The position numbers and the translations under genes were made by a program. Under the pieces are notes generated by a model. It worked only from the letters and a program-made list of their open reading frames with translations, had not been told where the DNA came from and ran no database searches. From contig CALBTB010000008.1 of NCBI GenBank assembly GCA_937967995.1, positions 62,001 to 126,000 of the forward strand: 64,000 nt of DNA, written 5' to 3'. This document shows positions 57,005 to 64,000 of this stretch, in pieces (the stretch's first letter is position 1; each line of letters opens with the position of its first letter). The DNA comes from an uncultured Gammaproteobacteria bacterium. Lineage in GTDB: Bacteria > Pseudomonadota > Gammaproteobacteria > UBA6429 > Thiohalophilaceae.

Positions 57005-57615
57005 GGTGCTACCTTCGCCTGGTTATTGTTACCGATACGACGTTTCAAATCGATGATCCACTTCTCAACAAGATTATCTGAATCACCGCTAAGTGCTTTA
57101 TATTGTTCGTAATACTGCAATGCCTTGTTGAGCTCCTGTAAGTATATATCATATAAAATCCCGGCATTGAGATAGGCATTGGCATATTTTGGATTGGCCG
57201 ACAGGGCCTGTTGGTAACTCTGTGCGGCCTTATCAAACTCACCCAGGTGTCGGTAGGCGATACCCAGGTGGGTTTGTGCAACGGCATCACCGGGTTTGAT
57301 CGTGGTGGCCTGTTCGAGTGCCTGCCTGGCATCTTCGTAGCGGCCTTTCTTCAAGTAAATCATGCCGAGATTGACAAACGCACCGGCCAGATTGGGATAC
57401 TTGCGTGTCATGCCGGTCAGGTGCCGAATGGCTGTATCTTCATCACCGGCGCGCAATGCATTGAGGGCTTTCTGATATTCATTGCGGGCTTGAGGTTCGA
57501 CATCAACCGGGGCCGTAGCAGTCACGGTAGCGCCGTCATCGACCGGGCCGCCGGCACAGGCAACCAGCAAGGTGCAGATGGCTAAAAAACTGATGTTAGT
57601 GAATTGCCTGAACAT
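57001..57615 (-). CDS. TPR lipoprotein, about 204 aa
   Basis: The ATG at 57615 with AAAGG upstream is preferred over that at 57633. The signal ends in the lipobox LVAC. After a short Asp/Thr-rich linker come about four TPR repeats: YQKALNALRAGDEDTAIRHL, AFVNLGMIYLKKGRYEDARQAL, AQTHLGIAYRHLGEFDKAAQSY and AYLNAGILYDIYLQELNKALQYY. It should sit in the periplasm on a membrane and bind partners. It overlaps the next TPR gene by 20 bp and the small secreted gene by 4 bp. Confidence 0.88.
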   Translation of the reverse strand: MFRQFTNISFLAICTLLVACAGGPVDDGATVTATAPVDVEPQARNEYQKALNALRAGDEDTAIRHLTGMTRKYPNLAGAFVNLGMIYLKKGRYEDARQALEQATTIKPGDAVAQTHLGIAYRHLGEFDKAAQSYQQALSANPKYANAYLNAGILYDIYLQELNKALQYYEQYKALSGDSDNLVEKWIIDLKRRIGNNNQAKVAP

Positions 57616-60421
57616 AATTATCGACCTTTTCATCTTTTGCGTATCGGGCGGGCTGCAGTTTTTTTAGTTTTTCCAGGCTGTTTTTGACCCATTTATCATA
57701 AATGCCCTCGCGAATCTGCTTTACATTCGCGACGTGAATACTGATGGATTTTTCTTCAAACGGGAAAGCCTGGTCTTCCAGCAGAATTTTATATTCTTCC
57801 AGTGCGTCACCGCGCAGCCCCGGCGGTGGGGAGGATGTCATCAGAGAGCGGGCAAAGTCCCGGTAGAGTTCGCCAATCTGGTAGGTGGCTGAAGTGGTGA
57901 CTTCGGCGACGCGATATTGAATGGCGGTTTCATACGCCTTGATGGTCGTCTGTAACAGAGTCTTTTTATTCTTGAGGGTGGACTTTAACGGATGGCCAAG
58001 CCGTGCCCGTTTGTAGACAGCATGGTGACCTTCGGCCAGCTTGAGGGTGGCATCGGCCGCCAGGAAGCGGGTGCGATCCGTGCGTTGTGATCCGCCGCGC
58101 GCGTCGGCACGAATGATGTCCTGTAACCATTGTCCCCAGGCACGTGAATCACCCCGTTGACGAGCGTATTCCGCGAGCTTGTGACGGGCTTCCATGGAAC
58201 GATCCAGCGGATAGGGATGTGTCTTGATGTATTGTGCGTAAACGCGTTGCGCATCTTTATGGTTACGTGCTTTTTCATAGTACGTTGCCGACTGCCAGAG
58301 TAAATCGCCGCTGTACTTTTTGTTGGATGCGAAATTGGCGGCAGCCATTTTTTCCATTTCCCGTGCAGCACGACCGCTCTGTCCGGTTTCGCTATAAATC
58401 AGCGCCAGTTTTTCATTAATACCGCTATTCAGTTTATGGTTGGGGTAATCGCGACGGAACTGCTCAAGCAGTTGCGAAGAACGTTTGTATTGCTTCATTT
58501 CGATCAGGGTAGTGGCGGCATCGTAATCGGCATTAGGGCGTAATGAAGATGCAGGTGTAATGGTTTTGACACGTAAAAAGGCAGCCACGGCGGCGGCCAG
58601 GTTACCCTTGCTGCGTTGCTGTTCACCCTGTTTGTAAATGCTGGCCGCGAGGTTGTCATAGATACCGCGATAATCCTTGTCCTTGTTGGAAACACGTTGT
58701 AATGCTTCACGGTAGGCCTTTTCAGATTGTTCGAAGTTGTTGAGCTCGAAATGGGAGTGACCAAGCACGACCCAGGCTGTGCGTGCCACTTTGGGATCGC
58801 GTGGGTTTTTCTGGGTCAGCTTTTCTGCCACTGACGCGGCTCTTAAATAGTCCCTGGCCTTGAACAGTTCATCGGCGGTCTTGGCCATCACAGATACGAT
58901 GCGTTTGTCATTGGGGAATTTGTCTATGAAACGCAACGCGCTCTCGATCGCATTCTGACGCAGGCCGGTATAGACCTGTGGCTGAACTTTCTGTATCGCC
59001 GTATAACTGACCAGTGCGGCATAACCGGCTTCAGCACTTTTGGCATGGGTCGGATATTCATAGGCGGTTTTTTCGTATTCTTCCGCGGCCTGTTTGTAAT
59101 AACGTCCGTCGTACAGGGCTTCGGCCTTGAGAAAATTCATACTGGCTGTTTTGACATCAGTTGGAAAATTCTTGATGTACAGGCCGTACCAGTTGGCGGC
59201 CTTCAGGAATTGCTGGGGTTGTTTCGATTTACGTGCCGTAGCGTGATAATGGGTCGCAATTTCTGTGATGTGTTTTAACAGCAGTGGTTTAATGCGTTCA
59301 TGTGCGGCCGGGTTTTGCTGGTTCCAGTAAGCTGAGCCTACGCCATACAGTTCGACGAATTTTTCCTTGGCGGGTAATACCAGTGATGTCAGGCCACCCT
59401 GTTGGTAGGCATTGATCGCTTCGGTATGAAATTCCGGTGCAAGTGGTGAAGTCGGGTAGCGTTGCACATAAGCCATGTAAGTATCGGCGGCGTCCTTGGT
59501 GCGTTCCTTTTCCATGTGCAATTTACCCAGGCTGATATAAATCAGTGGCTCATAAGGCCGTGCACCGTGTTCATTGAAGTATTGCCCAATCGTGTAATCA
59601 CCATGCTGGTAGGCAAAGCTCAGGCTGACGGCACGCAGGGTATCGATGATCAGTTCACGCTCGGTACCCACCAGGTTTTCAATGGTGCCATCCATTTGCA
59701 GCATACCCTGTTGCTGTTTGCGATCCAGGATCATGAAGTAGGCGTTCAGGGCTTCCTTGTAGCGGTTACGTTTGAACTTGGTCCAGCCAAATTTGTAGAG
59801 CGCTTTTTCAAAGAACAGTGACGTCTTGTTGTTGACGATGATGTCGTGATAGGCCTGTTCTGCACTGGTGTAACGTTTTAACAGGAACAGCATTTCACCA
59901 CGACGAAACTGGACTTCATCGCGATACGTCGTGGCAGGATAAAAATCCATGATGCGATCCAGCACATCCAGTGACTTCTTGGGTTCGCCGTTTAATTCAT
60001 AGGCTTTGGCTAACTGATAAAGTATCTGATCATTGTTCGGATGATTGGGATGTGTTTCCAGATAGGTTGTATAGAGTCGAATGGAAGCCTGTGTCTCGCG
60101 TGCACCGGCTTCCAGTTCCTGGTTGGAATCGCCTGACAGTTGTTTTTCACCAATTTTTAACTGCAGGTCAGCCATACGGCGCAGTGCCTGACTGTACATC
60201 TGGTAATCGGTCGTGATGGAAAGGAATTCCCGGTAATATTTGCGCGCTGTATCTTCATCAACCGGTAATTCACCTTCGGGTTCACGTAAATCAATATTGC
60301 GGTTTTCGATACTGGCAATAGTGGCCAGTTGCCGATCATTGCTCGAGCAGGCCGCCAGTGACAGGGCAAGGCAAACGCACATGTATATTCTACTGTGCAC
60401 TTTCGGCCTCCGGTGTTTCAC
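57596..60421 (-). CDS. Large TPR lipoprotein, 941 aa
   Basis: Signal with lipobox LAAC near residue 25 (LALSLAACSS). The rest is helical and mostly TPR-like repeats, with recognisable units such as NDQILYQLAKAYELNGEPKKSLDVL, YRDEVQFRRGEMLFLLKRYTSAEQAYHD and AWVVLGHSHFELNNFEQSEKAYREAL. Such a superhelix makes a large protein-binding surface in the periplasm. The end (PARYAKDEKVDNYVQAIH) overlaps the next gene. It overlaps the upstream TPR gene by 32 bp. Confidence 0.85.
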   Translation of the reverse strand: MKHRRPKVHSRIYMCVCLALSLAACSSNDRQLATIASIENRNIDLREPEGELPVDEDTARKYYREFLSITTDYQMYSQALRRMADLQLKIGEKQLSGDSNQELEAGARETQASIRLYTTYLETHPNHPNNDQILYQLAKAYELNGEPKKSLDVLDRIMDFYPATTYRDEVQFRRGEMLFLLKRYTSAEQAYHDIIVNNKTSLFFEKALYKFGWTKFKRNRYKEALNAYFMILDRKQQQGMLQMDGTIENLVGTERELIIDTLRAVSLSFAYQHGDYTIGQYFNEHGARPYEPLIYISLGKLHMEKERTKDAADTYMAYVQRYPTSPLAPEFHTEAINAYQQGGLTSLVLPAKEKFVELYGVGSAYWNQQNPAAHERIKPLLLKHITEIATHYHATARKSKQPQQFLKAANWYGLYIKNFPTDVKTASMNFLKAEALYDGRYYKQAAEEYEKTAYEYPTHAKSAEAGYAALVSYTAIQKVQPQVYTGLRQNAIESALRFIDKFPNDKRIVSVMAKTADELFKARDYLRAASVAEKLTQKNPRDPKVARTAWVVLGHSHFELNNFEQSEKAYREALQRVSNKDKDYRGIYDNLAASIYKQGEQQRSKGNLAAAVAAFLRVKTITPASSLRPNADYDAATTLIEMKQYKRSSQLLEQFRRDYPNHKLNSGINEKLALIYSETGQSGRAAREMEKMAAANFASNKKYSGDLLWQSATYYEKARNHKDAQRVYAQYIKTHPYPLDRSMEARHKLAEYARQRGDSRAWGQWLQDIIRADARGGSQRTDRTRFLAADATLKLAEGHHAVYKRARLGHPLKSTLKNKKTLLQTTIKAYETAIQYRVAEVTTSATYQIGELYRDFARSLMTSSPPPGLRGDALEEYKILLEDQAFPFEEKSISIHVANVKQIREGIYDKWVKNSLEKLKKLQPARYAKDEKVDNYVQAIH

Positions 60422-62291
60422 CCTGCTTGTCTTTTTCCAGTATCAGGCTGTCATAGAGTCGCGCAATACCAAAGCGGGCGCGTACGTGATAGTTTTCCAG
60501 TGACTGACGTCGTTTGATGAGACCGGACATCGCCAGTTTCTGAATATGACTTTCCTGCTGACTGATGGCAGCACCGAGTCTGCCCAGAAGGTTATTAATG
60601 CGCTTTCTCGCCCAGTCGATTTTCTGATCGTAGCCTTCAAAAAATTTCGGTGCGTTATTGGCGGTTTTAACCAGCGAGCGTTTTGACTGACGGGTTTTTT
60701 CCAGGGCACGGTCCAGTTGCTTCAGGTTGTTTTTTGCGGACCACAGGCGAGGTACGAACTCACTTTGTAGTTTGAAATACAGAACACCGCGCAGAAACTG
60801 GTATTTCTCCCGTTCTTCACTCACGTCCTGTGATTTTGCCAGGCGAGCCAGACGCTTTTCGACATTTTCCAGTGTCAGGACCAGATCTTCTTCATCGTCG
60901 CTGACCAGTGCAAAACCGTTTTCTTCTTTTTCGATCTGTTTGATCTGTCTGGCCAGCTCATCACGTTGCTGGTACATGCGCGTAATATCCTTAAGGCGCT
61001 CATCACTGGCCACCTCCGGCAATTTGTTGTAGTAGGCCTTACGACGCTCGTTGAGCATTAACTCATAGGAAGGTAACTGGTTAATCCATTTTTTGAGAAC
61101 ATATTGCAGGTGTAACAGGCTTTGATAATTTTTGTAGGCCTCCTGGAATGTATTGCTTGCCATCATCTGGTTCAGATAGGGTGCGGTGATGGAATTCGGC
61201 AGACCGAAACTGTTGAGTGGCAGGGACGTTTCATCTTGCAGGTTGGCCGGACGCATGGCGCTGATAAGTTCACCGCGTTGTACTGCCAGCATCACATCTT
61301 CGAGTTGATTGATTTCATTTTTATAGGACTCGATGGCCTGCTGGTAATATTTCATGGACAGGCGTTTCTTATCCATCTTTTCGATAATGTACGGAATTGC
61401 AATCAGCGATTCCTGCACAGTGGTATCCAGGGCCTTGCGGGTTTGCAGTTCCAGCCAGGCATTGAGTGCGGCGGGATAGTCTTGCTGATTGGTAAAGGCC
61501 CAGCCGAGACCCAGCAGTGCCTTGTTGGACAACGGACCGTGTAAACGCACACGTTGAAAATATGATTTTGCATCGGCAGGGCGATTACTGCGCATGTACG
61601 CAAATCCCAGCGCCAGGTTTGCCTTGTCGCGAAGCGCGTTGAGTTCGTGACTGATGCTGAACGGATTCAGGTCGCCGACATCATCCAGCAGATCAGTGCC
61701 GTCTTCGAGCTGCCCGGCTTTTACCAGTGCGACACCGAGGTTGAAGTGTGCATAGGCTTCCCATTCCGAATCACCACTGAAGTTTTTCAGTACATCGATG
61801 GCCTTCTGGTAGTTTTGCTGTGTCATGTAGACATTCGCCAGCAGGTGCAGGCGTTCCGCTTCGCGTTCTTCCGGCAGTGTATCCTTGATTTTTACCAGGG
61901 CCTGTTCGGCCTGTGGAACATAGCCCTTGAGATAACGTAACTTGGCAATGTAATACCAGGCCTGGTCGTGGGTATGCGGCAGGGTTTGATCATCCAGCAG
62001 TTCCTGAAACAGTCGGCTGGATTCATTGTGCATGCCGTAGGCAAGATACAATCCACCTAATAACAGGTTTGGGTCTTCACCCTGAATCCTGATGGGGTCA
62101 CGAACTTCCGCCACCATGAGGTTGGTGATGGCGGAAAAATATTTTTGCTGAAAGAAATTAAACAGCGTTTCACCATAACGCAAATCATAGACGTCGGTGG
62201 GTTCCATTTCTGTTCTGGTTTGTTCTGCACCATGTGCCAGAGAAACACTCAGGCAGAGAATGAAACTGAATATGCGTACCGAATATTGCAT
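60390..62291 (-). CDS. Periplasmic TPR protein, 633 aa
   Basis: Signal peptide of about 22 residues (FSFILCLSVSLAHG), no lipobox Cys. The mature part begins EPTDVYDLRYGETLFNFFQQKYFSAITNLMVA and continues with about eight TPR-like helix pairs (for example AWYYIAKLRYLKGYVPQAEQAL, AYAHFNLGVALVKAGQLEDGTDLL). A long coiled-coil region (about 430-600) holds RDELARQIKQIEKEENGFAL and so on. It overlaps the 941-residue gene by 32 bp and follows the 191-residue gene by 10 bp. Confidence 0.85.
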   Translation of the reverse strand: MQYSVRIFSFILCLSVSLAHGAEQTRTEMEPTDVYDLRYGETLFNFFQQKYFSAITNLMVAEVRDPIRIQGEDPNLLLGGLYLAYGMHNESSRLFQELLDDQTLPHTHDQAWYYIAKLRYLKGYVPQAEQALVKIKDTLPEEREAERLHLLANVYMTQQNYQKAIDVLKNFSGDSEWEAYAHFNLGVALVKAGQLEDGTDLLDDVGDLNPFSISHELNALRDKANLALGFAYMRSNRPADAKSYFQRVRLHGPLSNKALLGLGWAFTNQQDYPAALNAWLELQTRKALDTTVQESLIAIPYIIEKMDKKRLSMKYYQQAIESYKNEINQLEDVMLAVQRGELISAMRPANLQDETSLPLNSFGLPNSITAPYLNQMMASNTFQEAYKNYQSLLHLQYVLKKWINQLPSYELMLNERRKAYYNKLPEVASDERLKDITRMYQQRDELARQIKQIEKEENGFALVSDDEEDLVLTLENVEKRLARLAKSQDVSEEREKYQFLRGVLYFKLQSEFVPRLWSAKNNLKQLDRALEKTRQSKRSLVKTANNAPKFFEGYDQKIDWARKRINNLLGRLGAAISQQESHIQKLAMSGLIKRRQSLENYHVRARFGIARLYDSLILEKDKQGETPEAESAQ

Positions 62292-62301
62292 AAGCGTCGT
62301 A

Positions 62302-62877
62302 CTATTCTGTTTCCCAGACCTTTACCTTGAATTCAGGTTGATACTTGGCTGCGCTGTCACTGATTTTCAGTTCGACGAATTGCGGTTCCGGACCTTTTGT
62401 CACCTTGAGAGTGGTGGCGCGTTTATAGTCCCGGTCCTTGGGGCCTTTGCCGACAAAGAACGCCACCAGTTCATGTTCACCGGATGTGAGGTTACCGGTA
62501 TAAAACCGGTGCACGCCGCCGCGTTTCAGTGCCTTGACTTCGCGTTCTGTATAAAGGTGATTGGCAACGATTTGATCATTGAGTTTGAGTTGCACGGAAT
62601 CCAGTTCAAAGGTCAGCCCTACATCCATGGAAACAAACACGGTGAATTGCGTGTTGGCGGGGAACAGTAAATCTTCTTCCAGCAGGAACAGGTCACGGTT
62701 GAGATCCAGCACTTCTTTTTTCAGATCCTGAATCTGGTTGTCGAGCGTTGTCACCGTACCGGTTTCAATCGGTGCCGTTGATTCGCCCTCGGCGGCAATT
62801 AGATGTGTGAAAGGTAGTCCGGTCAGGCAGAGTAACAGGATGCCTGAACGGGCTATGGAGCGGACAAGCTTGTTCAT
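62302..62877 (-). CDS. Periplasmic beta-rich protein, first gene of the cluster
   Basis: 191 residues with a signal peptide ending LIAA. A short coiled coil (LDNQIQDLKKEVLDLNRDLFLLEEDLLFP) precedes a beta-sandwich-like domain with FTVFVSMDVGLTFELDSVQLKLNDQIV, GVHRFYTGNLTSGEHELVAFFVGKGP and a last strand FVELKISD. Not recognised by family. It is the promoter-proximal gene of the - strand cluster, separated from the TPR gene by 10 bp. 146 bp without a gene lie between it and apbE. Confidence 0.75.
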   Translation of the reverse strand: MNKLVRSIARSGILLLCLTGLPFTHLIAAEGESTAPIETGTVTTLDNQIQDLKKEVLDLNRDLFLLEEDLLFPANTQFTVFVSMDVGLTFELDSVQLKLNDQIVANHLYTEREVKALKRGGVHRFYTGNLTSGEHELVAFFVGKGPKDRDYKRATTLKVTKGPEPQFVELKISDSAAKYQPEFKVKVWETE

Positions 62878-63023
62878 TATGGGGTCCCCGTTCTTTCCAT
62901 TTTTAGATGTAATTTCAATCGCTTGTGTGGCCTTAATAATATTGAGGATCAGGTCAACAATACAGTGCTGAGTCGGCTGTTTGACGAATAGGTCACAAAA
63001 TATCCAGATTTTCAGGGAGGGTA

Positions 63024-64000
63024 CTACGGCCGTTTCGCGGCGGCAGGTGGTTGCAGTCCACTCGAATAATGAATTCGCCCCCTGTCATCAATGATGATGG
63101 CATCTATTCCTTCCAGTCGTTCTACCAGCGCCAGTCCCCGTTCCGGACCAAGCACAAATACGGTTGTCGACAGCCCGTCCGTGGTCGTGGCATCCGGACC
63201 AATAATGGTGACACTGCGTGTGCCTTTTACGGATTTACCGGTCTTTGGGCTGAGAATGTGATGATAGCGCACACCATCCTGAATGAAATAGCGTTCATAG
63301 TCGCCGGATGTGGACACAGCGGTGTCGCTGAGTGGAATAACGATGGTGGATTTTTCGTTGTTCCTGGGATCGCGAACGCCAGTCATCCAGGGCCGACCCT
63401 GTTTGTCGCCCAGTATTCGGCTGTCGCCACCGGCACTGACCAGGGCCTGCTGAATACCACAGCTGCGCAGCAGCCTGATACTGTTATCGACGGCATGGCC
63501 TTTGGCGATACCGCCCAGGTCGATGCGTACCCCCTGTTTGGCAAAGCGAACTGTCAACTTGTCACTGTTGAGCTGAATATGGCGGTAATTGATTCGATCC
63601 AGTTGCTGCTGAATCTGCTGGTCATTCGGTTTGACGGCCTTACGGTAGTCATAGGCATAGCCGACACTGGCAAACGTAATATCAAATGCGCCGTGTGACA
63701 TTTCAGATAAATTTATCGAACGTGCGATCAGATCAAATAATTCCTGACTGATGGTGACGGGTTTGTCGGCAGCGTGTTCGTTGATGGCATACACTTCACT
63801 GGTTTTGATCCAGGGGCTCATGGTTTGATCGATGCGTCGCATCTCGTCCATCACCTGCGTGATGCAGGTGTCAGCCTGTGCTTTGTTGTCCGACCAGATT
63901 TCCACGTGAATGGGTGTGCCCATGATGCCTTCGGTACGCTTGTACCATTCGGCATTCACGTTACTGGTCAGGGAGAGAAGGGCAGTCAGGACAATCAGGA
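63024..64000 (-). CDS. apbE: FAD:protein FMN transferase ApbE (5' end beyond the window)
   Basis: A GTG at 63959 could be read as a start, but the same frame stays open to the window edge and encodes LIVLTALLSLTSNVNA just before EWYKRT, a signal peptide. The true start therefore lies beyond 64000. The mature part has GIMGTPIHVEIW near its start, IDLGGIAKGHAVD for flavin binding, SAGGDSRILG, and a C-terminal LSPKTGKSVKGTRSVTIIGPDATTTDGLSTTVFVLG, which supplies the metal-binding Asp and Thr. ApbE attaches FMN covalently to Thr or Ser of exported proteins such as the NqrC/RnfG subunits, using FAD. No target gene is in the window. Confidence 0.9.
   Translation of the reverse strand, partial: LIVLTALLSLTSNVNAEWYKRTEGIMGTPIHVEIWSDNKAQADTCITQVMDEMRRIDQTMSPWIKTSEVYAINEHAADKPVTISQELFDLIARSINLSEMSHGAFDITFASVGYAYDYRKAVKPNDQQIQQQLDRINYRHIQLNSDKLTVRFAKQGVRIDLGGIAKGHAVDNSIRLLRSCGIQQALVSAGGDSRILGDKQGRPWMTGVRDPRNNEKSTIVIPLSDTAVSTSGDYERYFIQDGVRYHHILSPKTGKSVKGTRSVTIIGPDATTTDGLSTTVFVLGPERGLALVERLEGIDAIIIDDRGRIHYSSGLQPPAAAKRP

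Noticed and set aside
53423..62877. Tol-Pal cell-division system
   Set aside because: ExbB/ExbD-like genes are shared, but tolA, tolB, pal and cpoB are not recognisable. The TPR proteins are much larger than CpoB and the TonB-like protein is not TolA.

Overview
The window is a contiguous stretch of chromosome from a Gammaproteobacterium with mid-range GC (roughly half) and high coding density. The assignment rests on family content (ZapE, TrmO, YgiQ, MltF, thiopurine methyltransferase, YdcH/DUF465, DUF2914, GGDEF-EAL and PilZ proteins, outer-membrane and lipoprotein signals). The genus cannot be read from the sequence. I see no tRNA, rRNA, transposase, integrase, prophage gene or CRISPR array. 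Most genes are housekeeping, signalling or envelope genes, and the window ends inside an apbE gene at 64000.

Layout. 1-6.3 kb: histidine phosphatase, zapE (with a promoter so close to the start codon that the mRNA may be leaderless), a stand-alone phosphate-binding-type protein, a receiver protein, then a + strand run of monooxygenase, iron alcohol dehydrogenase, trmO and a TlpA-like thiol protein. 6.4-15.6 kb: a large GGDEF-EAL protein, small unknown proteins, thioredoxin, an alpha/beta hydrolase, ygiQ, a cold-shock gene with leader and terminator, and a shortened MscS-type channel. 15.6-18.8 kb: a secreted protein made of 11-residue Arg/Asp repeats, then a tightly packed operon of ECF sigma factor, membrane protein, tiny exported protein and DUF3106 protein. 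18.8-30.7 kb: PilZ proteins, a helix-turn-helix/ferredoxin/flavin-reductase fusion, a pair of peptidoglycan carboxypeptidases (M15 plus a Csd4/M99-like enzyme whose zinc ligands can be read from the sequence), a Rieske protein, an orphan Xre/MbcA/ParS-type protein, a thioredoxin-HEAT fusion, a second GGDEF-EAL protein and a J-domain protein.

30.7-49.8 kb: a candidate transcription attenuator with a 28-codon leader ORF in front of an EamA transporter, then mltF, ispG, a methyltransferase, a retropepsin-like protease, a chemotaxis receptor, a glyoxalase-II-like hydrolase, tpm, a lytic transglycosylase, dinB-pepN, a cruciform-forming repeat, nadA, a DUF2786 protein, an FHA-adenylate cyclase and several small envelope or unknown proteins.

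49.8-62.9 kb is the most unusual region. It is an 11-gene, mostly overlapping - strand cluster: a periplasmic protein, three TPR proteins, a small secreted protein, an ExbB/TolQ-type channel subunit, two ExbD-type subunits (one with Asn where the proton-carrying Asp should be), an AgmX/PglI-like TonB-type protein, an outer-membrane beta-barrel, and a 1140-residue protein joining two cyclic-nucleotide-binding domains, a rhodanese domain, a roughly 500-residue coiled coil and a C-terminal membrane anchor. Together they look like a proton-driven trans-envelope machine related at family level to the Myxococcus AglRQS/Glt type of apparatus, with a possible cyclic-nucleotide input. An FHA-adenylate cyclase lies about 2 kb further along. 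A palindrome in the spacer of a promoter-like site in front of the scaffold gene suggests separate control.
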